The notes: generated by a model from the sequence alone, not told the origin. DNA of 64,000 nt from Cyanophora paradoxa (GCA_004431415.1 QPMI01000545.1:186001-250000), one strand, 5' to 3'; positions 47,047 through 57,334 are shown, counted from the first letter of the stretch. Numbers and translations are program-made.

Positions 47047-47403
47047 TATTGAGGCCAGACGCTGCACATTCCCCGCCCTCTTTTTTCTATCGTGCCCTAC
47101 TCGCATGCCGCCGGCCGCAGCCGCGCCGGCGCCGGCGGCGCTAGTTCTGGCCGCGCACGCGCGGCGCCGGCCACCACCGGGTCCGCTTGAGGTACTCTCA
47201 GTATCAATTAGCTATAGTTATACTGTTCAAAAGGTACAGCGCGTGATTATAGGCCGCTGAGCGCTAGCTTGATCATGAGCCCGGCGGGAGTCGTTGGACC
47301 CGGAAGTTGGCCTGAACCGACCAGGGGGGGTACCCTCGTCCCGCGCGCAAGTTCGTTGGGAGACGCTGCGGCCAGCAGCTGGCCTTTCGGGCAACCAGCA
47401 GCG
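47047..47403. other. Intergenic spacer upstream of the armadillo gene
   Basis: A 357-bp gap between two plus-strand genes. An in-frame upstream ATG at 47275 (MSPAGVVGPG) could extend the armadillo protein by 43 residues. The AT-rich stretch 47195-47235 (TATCAATTAGCTATAGTTAT) is a candidate promoter region, by composition only. Confidence 0.4.
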
Positions 47404-50400
47404 ATGCAGTCGGGCAACTTCATCCTCCCGACAGCAATCGCAGTGCTCCACACCTCGCGGCAGAATGCTGATCTCACATCGGTTATGCCGCGCATGCACA
47501 CCCAGGAGGGATGCATGGGCGTTCGTTACCACGAGCCTTCCGACAACTGGATGATGTTCTTCAAGACGCAGGCCCAGCGCGATGCTTTCGTTGCTAGTTC
47601 GCCCTTCCCAGCCACGTTGTGGCGCAGCGGAACGAAGACCAGCGTACCGCTTCAGATTTCCGCATACGATAGCCCCGATGCGAACAGCTTACTCATCGCC
47701 TGGATGAAGACGGTCCGGCGCGATAACAAGACACCCGACCAAGCCGCTGCGGCCTCGGGTCGCTCTGCTGTGGCGGATGACGATGACAACATTCCTCTCC
47801 CCACCCAGACTCCTGCCCCTACGCCCCCGGTGCCGTCCCGCCACGAGTCGCCCTTGTTTTGGAGGCGCTCAGCTAACATCTGTTGCCTGCGCTTTCGCTC
47901 CGTTTTTATGAACAGCCTCCAGCCTTCCTCGCTGCAGCCGCGGCGCAGCATGTTCGTTCGCCCCGGCCTCCGAGCCCTCATCGCTTAACGGCCCGCCCGC
48001 GCAGTCTTCAACCCCTCAGCCCGGCTTCCAGAGCTCTCAACGTGAGCGGTTTTGTAATCTCTTCGTGCATATTGGGAAGCGCTAAGGAAAAGTCGCTACG
48101 CAGCCCTCGAGGACTCCCAAGTCAGTGCCCGCGGCGGTCCCCCGCTGGACAGCTCCCAGATCAGACAGCAGCAGCAGCTTCAGGCATGCTCTTCTATTCT
48201 GCTTTTCCATTTCGCACCTTTCCTAACCGCGGTTTCGAATCGGCAGGCCGAGATGCGCAGGAAGCTGGCGCGCCACCTGATGGAGCTCGAGAACGAAGTC
48301 CAGACGCACATCTCGCGAACTTCGGGGCGGGGTTTGGATGGCAAGCCGGCGGCGAACGCGCTGGTGTTCTGCTGCTTCCCGAACCCCGCGCACCCGGAGC
48401 TCGGGCGCCAGCCGAAGCCCCGGAACTGGGACTGCATCACGTCGGACCTCACTCCCCGCATCGACGGCGTCGACAGGCCGCCCACGGTCAAGCACATGCA
48501 GCAGCTCCGCGGCGACATCTCGCTCGTGATGGAAGTGCGCTCGGGGCTCTTTGGCGGTTCTTTCTTCCGCTCTTTCGCGCCTCACGCGCAGCGCGCTGCA
48601 GGTGCTCCAGCGTAAGGAGCAGGACGAGGAGAACAACGCGGTCGACAAGCAGAGCACCGAGGGCCGCATTGGCACGCTTGTACAGGTCCGTGCGCCCGCG
48701 CCCCGGCTCCCTGCCAGCCGGGCGAGCGTCCTCCGCAGAGGATAAAGACGGAGAGCGAAGAGACGGCGCTCAAGCAGTCGATCGACGACCTGCACAGGAT
48801 CGCCGCCCACTCCGGTGACGCCCCCGCCGCGCCGCGCGGCCCCGCGCGCCTCGACCCGGCTGACCTCGGCGTGCAGAGCGGAACAAGGTCATGATTCGCG
48901 ACGCGGGAGCCATCCCGCCGCTCGTCGGCCACCTGCAGGTGCCCTCCCCGTCCATCCTTGGCCGCCCGGCCGCCCGCCGAGCCGCCCCGCCAGAGCCGGA
49001 GCGAGACCGTCAAGCGGAGCACGGTATCGCTCCTCGCGCGGCTCGCCAACATCGGTGCGCGGGGCCGCCGCCCGCCCCGCCCGGCCGCCGCTGACCGCCT
49101 CTGCCCCTCCAGAGCGCTGCAAGACGGCGATCCGCGACGCGGGTGCCATCCAGCCCCTCGTCGAGCTGCTCGGCTCGCGCGTCGAGGTCCGGCCCGCCCG
49201 GCGTCCCGCCCCCCGCCGCGGCTCTCCCGGCGCCGGACCCACGCCGGCCCGCGCAGGTGCTGCAGGAGAAGTCCGCGTCGATCCTGGCCAAGCTCGCCGT
49301 CAACGACGTCGACAAGAAGCTCATCCGCGACGCCAAGGCGAGTTTGCGCGCCGCCCGCCCCCCGCCCCGCACGCCCGCCCCCGCCCGCCCTCCTGAGGCG
49401 GCCGGGCGGCGCAGGGCATCCCGCCCCTCGTGCGGCTGCTCTCCTCCCAGAACGAGGCGGTCCAGACGAGCGCCGTCGCCGTCCTCGGCAACCTCGCCGT
49501 CAACGGTGCGCGCCGCGCCTGCGCACGCGCGCGGCGGGGCCGGCGCCGGGGCCGACGCTGGGCGCGGCGGGCGCGGGGCAGAGCGGAACCAGGAGGACAT
49601 CCGGGAGTCCGGGGCGATCAACCCGCTGGTTGCCCTCCTCGGCTCCCGCAACGAGATCCTGCAGGAGAAGTCCGCCGGGGCCCTCTGCAACCTCGCCTAT
49701 AACGGTGACCGCCCTGCCGACCCCGCGCCGGCCGCGCGCCGGCCGCGCTGACGCCGCCGGCTCGCAGACAAGAACCAGGAGGTGATCCGGGAGGCGGGGG
49801 CGATCCCGCAGCTGGTGCGCCTGCTGGCCGCCCGCAACGAGCTGGTGCAGGAGAACGCCGCCCGTGCCGTCTGGTACCTCGCCGCCAACGGTGCCCCGCC
49901 CCGCCCCGCCCCGCCCGCCCGGTGGCCGACTCGGCCGGGGCCAGTGCGCAACGAGGAGTACATTCGGGACGCGGGCGGTATCCCGCCGCTCGTGAAGCTG
50001 CTCGCCTCGGGCAACGAGTCGATCCAGCTCAACGCCGCCGGCGCCATCGCCTACCTCGCGCCCAACGGCACGCCCCCGCCCGTCGCCCGGCCGGGCCCTC
50101 AGCAGCCCCTGTGACGCTTGGTCGGGGCGCAGAGCGCAACCAAGACACGGTGGCGGAGGCGGGCGGCATCCCGCCCCTCATCGCCCTCCTCAAGAGCCGC
50201 AACGAGAAGCTGCAGGAGAAGGCCGCCAGTGCCTTCCGGTACCTCGGCCGCTCCGGTGCGCCCGGCCCCGCGCCGCTCGGGCTCTGCAGGCCGCCGCCGA
50301 CGGCCCGCCCCGCCCCGCGCCGCGCCGCGCCGCGCAGACCGGAACAAGGAGCTGATCGTGTCGGCGGGCGGCATCCCGCCCCTCGTCGCCCTCCTGAACT

Positions 50401-51031
50401 CGCCCAACAAGAACGTCCAGGAGAGCGCGGGCGGCGCCCTCGGCAACCTCGCCGTCTCCGGTGCGCCCGGCCGCGCCCCGAAAGCCCTCCCGCCGGCCGG
50501 GCGCCGACGCGCCGCCACGCAGACAAGAACCAGGAGATCATCCGGGAGGCGGGCGGGATCCCTCCGCTGGTGGCGCTGCTGCCGACGTGCACGGAGCCCG
50601 GGCGCGTCGGGCCCCTGGTCGCCCTCTGCAACCTCTCGGTCAACGACCGCAACAAGGAGCTCATCGTGCAGGCCGGCGGCATCCGGCCCCTCGTCGCCCT
50701 CCTCGCCTGCCGGGACGAGACCGTCCAGGGCTGCGCCGCCGGCGCCCTCCAGAACCTCGCCGTCTCCGACCGCAACAAGGACCTGATCCGCGACGCCGGG
50801 GGCATCGGGCACCTCGTGCAGCTCCTCCAGTCCCGCAACGAGACGATGCAGATGCACGCCGCCGGGGCGCTCCGGTATCTCTGCGCCACCGCCGAGGGCC
50901 GGAGGGTCCTCAAGCAGAGCAACGGGATCCCCGTGCTGGAGCAGCTCCGCCAGTCCCGCAACAGCTACGTCTCCAAGTGCTCCGTCCTCATCCTCAACTC
51001 CTTCGGCAAGAGCTACCGCCCCGCGCGGTGA
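47404..51031 (+). CDS. Armadillo-repeat protein with WH1-like N-terminal segment
   Basis: From about 48890 to the stop at 51029-51031 the exons encode a solenoid of roughly ten armadillo repeats with the consensus RNQEvIReAGgIPPLVaLL, then (N/E)ExvQEkAAgALxNLAvN. Examples are NKVMIRDAGAIPPLVGHL, AIRDAGAIQPLVELLGSR, IRESGAINPLVALLGSR, VIREAGAIPQLVRLLAAR and LIVQAGGIRPLVALLACR. Nearly every repeat is its own exon with an intron starting GGTGCGC at the same place, which points to growth by exon duplication. Upstream lie AEMRRKLARHLMELENEVQT and LQRKEQDEENNAVDKQS, a coiled-coil. The first exon from 47404 (NFILPTAIAVLHTSR, then GVRYHEPSDNWMMFFKTQAQ and RDAFVASSPFPATLW) resembles a WH1/EVH1-like fold, weakly. 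Armadillo proteins of this type (Vac8/ARO-like) are binding scaffolds. Joining the first exon to the rest is inference; a separate gene is possible. Confidence 0.8.
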
Positions 51032-51250
51032 TCGGCGCCGCCCCGCCGCCGAGGGGCGGCCGGGCGCGTGCGCGGCCGAGCCACGGCCCGCCCCGCCCCG
51101 CCCGACGCACATGCACACGCACATGCTGGCGAGTTGCCGCCCCCGCACCGCAACGCGGGCGCGCGCGCTCCCCGATACCCCCATTACTAGATTCCACACC
51201 AGTCGTCCAACCTATTAAACGTCGTGCTCACGTAGTAGTTTTGTCTTATT
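51032..51250. other. Convergent 3' spacer, armadillo and taspase-like genes
   Basis: 219 bp between converging stop codons. GC-rich at the left with CCCGCCCCGCCCCGCCC, AT-rich near 51200-51250. No gene. Confidence 0.5.
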
Positions 51251-52554
51251 TCAATGAAGCGTCAGTCGGATGCGGCGCGGGGCGCGGGCGGGGGCGCCCC
51301 CGACCTCGAGGCGGCCGCCCGGGGCGAGGCGGGACACGAAGGCGCGGGCGGCGCGGGCGCCGCCGTCGCCCAGGGCGAGGTGCCCGAGGGCGAAGGAGGG
51401 CGTCGAGTGGGCCCAGAGCAGCTCGACGCCCTCGCCCGGCGCTGCGACGAGGGCGAGGAGGCCGGCGTGGGGCCCCGCCGCCAGCCAGGCCGCACCCGCG
51501 GGCCCTGCCCGGCCGCCGCCGCGTCGACGTCAGCGGGCGGCGCGGATCGGAGCCCACTGGGCCGGCGCCGCACCTGAGAGGACCGACTCTTCGAATAGGG
51601 CGCGGGCCGCCTCGTCGGGGCGGCCCCGGGCTCCGCCAGGCGCCGCGCGAGCGAGCGGCAGAAGTCGGCGCGCACGAGCGCCTCCCCCGCGCCGCTGCTG
51701 CTGCACGCGACGCCCGGCCGCGAGGCCGCCGCGGCCTGCGCCCAGCAGCCCGCCCCGAAGACCGCCGCCTGCGCGGCCCGCTCGCTCGCTCGCTCGGGCC
51801 CGGCCGCCGGCGCGGATCGGCGAGGGCGGACCTGGCCGACGCGGCCGCTGGTCTTGAAGAGGAGACCGCCGCTGGAGACCGCGGCTGCGCAGGCCCCGCC
51901 CCTCGCCCACGCCACCGCCCCGACCTTCGCGCCGGGGCCCCGTCGACCTTCGCGCCGGGGCCCCGTCGTCCGGCCTGCGCTCCGAGGGTCGGCCGATTGC
52001 GTGCGGGCCGCCGCAAGAGAGGGAGGCGAACCGGGGAGGAGGCCACGGGCGCCTTCCTCGAGGATCGCCGCCGCCAGCCTTACGGGGTTGCGGACGCCAG
52101 ACACGGCCCCGCAGGCGCCGAAGGCTTCTCCCTCACTCCGCATGATCGAGGCATCAAGCTCCACGGAACCGGTGGCTGTGAGGTTCGCGCCAACGCCCGC
52201 GTTGGTGAGCTCGTTGTCCTACGAGGGTCCGCGCGTTCGCTTGCGCATCATCGCTAGCTATAGTAGCATAGCTGCACGCGCGCGCGCACCTCCAGGCACT
52301 GCACCGCGGCCGCCACGCACTCGGTCACGCTCTGGCGACCGCGTTAGCTGCGCGGCATGCGCAGCTGCATTGCGCGCCGCGACGGATCGCTCGCGCGAAC
52401 CCGGCCGGCCTAGGCCTACGCGCACCTCGCTTCTCGCGTAGGCGTCGGCAGCTGCTTCGAGAGCGCGCTTGCAGGCCCGCACGTAAGCCAGCTCCTTGGA
52501 GCGGGCGTGCTGGCCTGCCCCGGCGTGTACGGCGACGACCAGGGCGGGCTCCAT
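51251..52554 (-). CDS. Taspase/asparaginase-type Ntn hydrolase homologue, nucleophile not visible
   Basis: The exon series follows taspase-1 closely. The start at 52554 gives MEPALVVAVHAGAGQHARSK, ELAYVRACKRALEAAADA, then SVTECVAAAVQCLE. Next is DNELTNAGVGANLTATGSVE, LDASIMRSEGEAFGACGAVS, GVRNPVRLAAAILEEGARGL, and VGAVAWARGGACAAAVSSGG followed by LLFKTSGRVGQ. The last parts are AAVFGAGCWAQ and SSSGAGEALVRADFCRSLAR, with the final exon HSTPSFALGHLALGDGG to TGA at 51251-51253. In this family a Thr directly before VGAV becomes the N-terminal nucleophile after self-cleavage. Here the preceding codons read Gly-Ala-Lys in the best splice model. They come from a 23-bp tandem duplication (51921-51966), and the usual long loop is nearly absent. 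The protein is thus either inactive or misread at this joint. Confidence 0.82.
51921..51966 (-). repeat. 23-bp tandem duplication at the expected taspase cleavage site
   Basis: Two exact, adjacent 23-base units (starting CGACCTTCGCGCCGGGG on the plus strand) lie at 51921-51943 and 51944-51966. The unit is not a multiple of three, so its copy number changes the reading frame next to the VGAV motif. Confidence 0.9.
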
Positions 52555-52752
52555 CGGCAGGGTATGTACATGTCGCGGCGGCACCGAACGCACATTGCGT
52601 GTACCCCCCTTGCATCTTGACCCAAGGCGCCTGCGCATGGCAGCAGCATCCGCAGCGAGCGTCCGCAGATAAACAAGCACACGGACCTAGAAAGAGTCGA
52701 TTCGGGTTGGTGCCCAGGGGGTGCGACATTGCGTCAGCCGCACGAAGAAGCT
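52555..52752. promoter_or_regulatory. 198-bp divergent promoter, taspase-like and pantothenate kinase genes
   Basis: The two ATGs face away from each other with 198 bases between them. GTGTACCCCCCTTGC occurs at about 52588-52610. The pantothenate kinase frame is open a little upstream of the chosen ATG. No TATA box. Confidence 0.5.
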
Positions 52753-54899
52753 ATGGCGCTGGCGGTAGATATCGGAGGCAGCCTAGCAAAGCTCGTGTAC
52801 TTCGAGCCCCGCGCCAGCGGCTCTTCGAACGACAAGCTCGATCTTGAGGTACGCAACGGCGACTGGGCAGCGCTCGTCGGCGGGGAGAAAAGCAAAGACG
52901 TCAAGCCCGGTGCGCTTAACTTCCACGTCCTGAGATGCGCCCCCGCCCGCTGACGGGCCTCTGTACGAACCGACAGCGAGCTCGGGCTCCCGGGGCCCTC
53001 AGACGGCGGGCAAGCGGAGCGTCAGCACGGATTACGGGCGCCTTCATTTCCTGAAGTTTGAGACACGAAACATCGTTGAATGCATCAAATGGGTCGGTGC
53101 GTACTCCGGCGCGCGCCCGCTCGCGATATCCGCTAGGGACGAGCGCCGCGCGGGGAGCGCGCCGCCGCGCGGCCCGCCGCCTCTTTCTCCGCGCGCCCCG
53201 CGCCTCTTATCGGTGCCCTGTCCGCACACGGCGGCGGCCGGACCGCAGACAAGACGCTGACGGAGCTAGAAGAGAACATGCAGACCAAGCCGGCGCAACG
53301 CGTGGTTTACGCGACTGGCGGCGGCGCTTTCAAGTATGCAAAACTCTTCCAAGAGCTCGCGAACATATCGCTAAAGAAGGTGGACGAGATGGAGGTGCGG
53401 CGCGCGCGCGCGCGCGTCTCGCGTGCTTGCGGCGTCCAGGAACCCGCCGTCTGACGCGGCACCGCGCGCAGAGCATCATCACCGGTCTCAACTACCTCTT
53501 GAAGCACGTGGAGGACGAGTCCTTCGTCTTCATGTCTGCGCTGAATAAAAAGAACCCCAAGATCTACGCCTCCCTCTCCGTGCGCGCAGGCCTCCCCGTC
53601 GCTCGCCCGAGCCGCGTCGCTGATTTCTCTCGCAGGAAAACCCTTTTCCCTACCTCATCGCCCACATCGGCAGCGGCGTCTCCATAATACGAGTGCCTTT
53701 CCCCCTCTTTTCTTTCTTTTCTTCTTCCTCTGCTCACGCCCCCGCAGGTCGACAGCGAGCACCAGTTCGAGCGCGTCAGCGGCACGAGCATAGGCGGCGG
53801 TGCGAAGAAGCTTTGCGCCAGCGCGCGGCGCCCTCGCCCGGGGCGCGCCTCACTTCGCCTCCCGCCGGCGCAGGCACCTTCCTGGGGCTCTGTCAGCTCC
53901 TCACCAACTGCCAGAACTTCGACGACCTCCTCAAGCTCTCCGCGAAGGGTGCGCGCGCGACCCCGCCCCGCCCCGCCTCCCGCGCCCCGCCGCGCCCCGC
54001 CCGAGGCGCAGCCGGCAGGGGACAACACGCGGGTGGACATGCTGGTGGGGGACATCTACGGGACGGACTACTCGCGGGTCGGGCTGCGGGCGGACACCAT
54101 CGCGTCCAGCTTCGGGAAGGTCCTCATGCGGCCCGGGCACCAGGGTCTCCCCGGCCTCTTCGGGCGCACCCTCCGCCGCACCGTCGGCCTCTGGATCGAC
54201 TTCCTCCGCCAGGCCCGCACCCCGCCCCCGCCCCCGCCCTCGCTCGCGAGCGAGCGAGCCGGCGGGCGCAGGTCCCGTTCGTGAGGCGGTTCGTGCCGGG
54301 CGTGCCGGGGGCCTCGTGCGGCTGCTGCAACGCGTGCGACCACTTCCGGAGCGAGGACATCGCCATGGGCCTCCTCCGCATGGTCTCCAACAACATAGCG
54401 CAGGTGCCCGGGCCCGCGCGCCCCGCCCCGCCCCGCGCCTTCCTTCCGCCTCCGCTCAGATCAGATCGGACCAGATCGCGTACCTGAACGCGCTGCGGTT
54501 CGGCCTGAACCGCATCTACTTCGGGGGCCACTTCATAAGGGACCACCGGTACACGATGGACACCATCTCGTACGGCGTCAACTTCTGGAGCAAGGGCGAG
54601 GTCAGGGCCCTCTTTGCTCTTGGCTTACTGCAGCTTTATCCCCCCTTAGCTTATCGAAGCTTTACTGGAGCTTATTTCTCTTGGCTCACTGAAGCTTTAT
54701 CCCCCCTTAGCTTATCAAAGCTTTACTGGAGCTTATTTCTCTTGGCTTATTGAAGCTTTGGTCTTACTGTCCGGCCCAGGTCAAGGCGCTCTTCCTGCAG
54801 CACGACGGGTACCTCGGCGCCCTCGGCGCCTTCCTCCACTCGGGCGACGCCGGCCTCCGCGCCTCGGACGCCACGCGGTGCGCGCCCCGACTGGGGTAA
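52753..54899 (+). CDS. Pantothenate kinase, eukaryotic type II
   Basis: Catalyses ATP-dependent phosphorylation of pantothenate, the first step of coenzyme A synthesis, in the cytosol. The start at 52753 gives [19 protein letters not shown], the ATP-binding phosphate-1 motif. Then follow [123 protein letters not shown] and [19 protein letters not shown]. The C-terminus is [17 protein letters not shown], then [20 protein letters not shown] to TAA at 54897-54899. All are hallmark eukaryotic PanK motifs in the expected order. Introns are short (GTGCGC...CAG) except the last, which holds a 61-bp tandem repeat. There is no targeting peptide and no C-terminal phosphatase-like domain. Confidence 0.93.
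54633..54754 (+). repeat. Two tandem 61-bp units inside the last PanK intron
   Basis: GCTTTATCCCCCCTTAGCTT starts units at 54633 and 54694; a third, truncated one begins at 54755. The two full units differ at only a few positions. The repeat lies between the donor at 54601 (GTCAGG) and the acceptor near 54780, and makes this intron about three times the usual length. Confidence 0.88.
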
Positions 54900-55092
54900 T
54901 CTGTGAACCAAATATCATATATATGTGGGCCTTTGTGAAGCGTTGAGCTCTCGAGCTTGCCCCTTCGCTGTCAATGTATTGTTAACCCTCGGAGGTTGAT
55001 GAGTCACGCGTTGCGGAGGTTGCATTGTTATATTGCATTCGGGGAGGCACGGGGACTAACACGTCCGACGTACCCCTCGGGGCCTCCGGCCT
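54900..55092. other. Left flank of the virus-like module
   Basis: 193 bp between the PanK stop and the 3' end of the minus-strand virus-like ORF. It contains near-repeats CGGAGGTTG (about 54990 and 55013) and lower GC than the PanK exons. No target-site duplication or terminal repeat could be identified by eye. Confidence 0.35.
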
Positions 55093-56571
55093 CTAACTAT
55101 GCTCAGACTCTAACTGAATGCTGTACCCCCTCACTGGCCGAAGTGAGACGGTCCCCACTCGAGGTCGGGGTGGGCCATGGGGCCTCCGGCGGGGTACGAT
55201 GCTCCCGCTTGCCAGCTCCATGTACTCCCCCACGGGGTTGTCTTCGTTTGCGAGGTCCCTGTAGTTGCCCTTTACGAGATCCGCCGCCGCTTTGCGCCAG
55301 CGAACGGCCACGTTGTACGTGTTGTCGATGATGTTCTGCACTGTACCTCCATGGGTATTAGGGACGGCCTATAGTCGACCTGTCTCTCACGCAGGTTCAA
55401 TTCCCTTTGGTAGTAATCCACTGCGTCTGGGAGGGCCCTGAGCTCCAACGGGTGCTGGCCGGGTCCGACGAGCTAATGAGCCCGGAGCGTTGCAGCGCGT
55501 TCACAGCCGCCCGCAGCATGATTTTGCCTACCCCCCGCATCGCGTTATTCTGCTCGGGCGTCCCGTACCCCCCTGCGGCCCGTAATCGTTGTAGTAGCTC
55601 TCTATTTCGACTGTGGCCGGGCTAGTACCAACCCGAGGCTGCACAAAGCCGTACAGCCATGCCATAGCGTCGTTGTCCGCGGAGCGGCCGCTCTCGGAGA
55701 GGAAGAGAACACTTCGATTTTGAAGTCCCTCGTCCGCCGGTTGACTCGCGTCATTAGGTTGAGGGGGTAGCGCGCATTGCCGAATTTATCAGGAAAGAGG
55801 CGGTGTAGCTTGAACCATGCTTCCTGATCGCCGTACGACATTCGCTCGCGGCTCGCTGAGAATTTCTACCTGTACCCCTACTCGCGGTCGGGTACTTGTA
55901 GCCGGGCATCAGCCTCGCGCGCTTGCGCATCTCCGCCTCCTCGGGTAGCCAGTTCTTCGGGTCGTTGCTCCACTCCTCCCATTCGCGTATGTCTCGCCCG
56001 ACGTCACGTGGGGCGGGGCGTTTATCGGTGGGGCGGGCGGGGCTGGCAGGGCCTGGCGCCGGGGTTGAGGCCCCTGTTCCACGAGTACTCGGGGTACTCT
56101 TCCCAGCCCAGGGGTACCAGATTTGCCGGAATCGGCTCAACTTCGAATTGGGGCTTTTTGGTGTGATACTCATAGTTCGTGACGTACGCCGTCACAGCCG
56201 AGCGCAAGCGCGAGAGGTCGCGCAAATTTACGTCGTCCCATTCCGAGTCCCTTGCCTTCGCGTACCGCTCGAGGATTTGCATGCGAATGTGGTCCGGGAG
56301 GGTCGAGAGTATGCTGAGCTTGGAGCCCAGGGCGAACCAGATGCGCTTGAACTCGTCGATAATCCTGCCCTCGTCGTGGCTCCGGACGTATGAGGCCCCG
56401 CCATAGTTGTAATGGCTGTCCAGCCACCCTGCCCGGCCAGCTCCAGCACCGGCCAGGTTGGCGCTGTCGATTCGGTCGCGAGGCCTGCTCTACCACCCAG
56501 CGTCTAAGGTCCTTGACCTGATCTATGAACTGTGCGATCACGTCCTTGGGCGCTTCCTCTGCATCCGACAT
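55093..56571 (-). pseudogene. Broken intronless ORF, probable viral origin
   Basis: The start at 56571 reads MSDAEEAPKDVIAQFIDQVK and WVVEQA, then the reading shifts frame. Further in-frame pieces follow in order: DSHYNYGGASYVRSHDEGRI and FALGSKLSILSTLPDHIRMQ, SEWDDVNLRDLSRLRSAV, NLVPLGWEEYPEYSWNRG, REWEEWSNDPKNWLPEEAEM, MSYGDQEAWFKLHRLFPDKF, NARYPLNLMTRVNRRTRDFK, DAMAWLYGFVQPRVGTSPA, NNAMRGVGKIMLRAAVNALQ, and near the end MQNIIDNTYNVAVRWRKAAA with YRDLANEDNPVGEYMELASG. Together these look like one protein of roughly 450 residues interrupted by several frameshifts, many next to C or G runs. There are no host-type introns, and GC is lower than in the host genes. I recognise no family; the position next to a YqaJ exonuclease suggests a virus structural or packaging protein. 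Confidence 0.55.
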
Positions 56572-56621
56572 TTGCAATTGCACACATCAAGAAATTCTAA
56601 ACGCTACTGCGAGACCAAGTC

Positions 56622-57286
56622 ATGCATACCGATACAGATTGCGAGACTTGCGAGAACTTGCAACAGGGGAGCGCGGCGTGGCACGCGGCGCGCCGCGAAA
56701 AGCTAACTGCCTCGAACTTTGCGGCTGCGTGCGGCATAAATCCCTGGAAATCCAGGGCCCGCCTCTGGGCGGAGCTAAGCGGCATAGCGGAGGAAAACAA
56801 CTTCGACAACCCTGCGCTAACCTACGGCATGACTATGAGCCCCTCGCGGTCTCTCTCTACAAAACGTCGAACAACAACGTGGACGTGCAACATACTGGAT
56901 TGCACGAACATAAGGAACTGCCCTTCCTGGCGGGCAGCCCGGACGGGCTGATTGGAAGCGATCGTATACTTGAAATAAAATGCCCCTACAAACAAGAACT
57001 CTACGAAAAGGTCCCAACTTATTACATGCCCCAGCTCCAGGGCCTGCTGGACATAACGGGCCGCGAGTGGGCCGAACTTTTTTGCTTCACTCCTCTGCGC
57101 GTGCAAACGTGGTACGTCAGACGGGACGAGAGGTACATCAAGCTCATGAGGAAGTGCTTACATCTATTTTGGATGCACGTCAAGGAGGGCACGCCGCCCG
57201 AGCCCTACAGCGATCGAATGAAGTCAGAGAACCTCAGCGAGGAGCAGGCGGCGCTGCGCGAGTTTAAGTCGTACGCCCTCCTCTAG
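56622..57286 (+). pseudogene. YqaJ-type viral exonuclease, copy 1, frameshifted
   Basis: The YqaJ (lambda-exonuclease-like) family belongs to the PD-(D/E)XK nucleases. In phages and large DNA viruses it resects double-stranded ends for recombination and genome processing. ATG at 56622; the N-terminal motif QGSAAWHAARREKLTASNFA is followed by AAACGINPWKSRARLWAEL. The frame breaks at 56826-56827, where GG stands in place of GGG in copy 2. In the shifted frame the catalytic part is intact: LPFLAGSPDGLIG and LEIKCPYKQELY carry the Asp and Glu-x-Lys. YYMPQLQGLLDITGREWAEL and a C-terminal helix follow, with stop TAG at 57284-57286. It is intronless and about 50 bp divergent from the ORF at 55093-56571. 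A single-base homopolymer difference may be a real lesion or a consensus error. Confidence 0.85.
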
Positions 57287-57334
57287 TGTCCGGACCTTTC
57301 CAATACTCTATATGATTATTGGAGGGTCCGGACA
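57287..57334 (+). terminator. Hairpin immediately after the exonuclease stop codon
   Basis: TGTCCGGACC (57287-57296) pairs perfectly with GGTCCGGACA (57325-57334). After a small bulge, TCCAAT (57299-57304) pairs with ATTGGA (57318-57323), leaving a 13-base AT-rich loop. It starts on the base after the TAG. In some giant viruses, mRNA 3' ends are set by such palindromes; a similar role here is inference. Confidence 0.7.
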
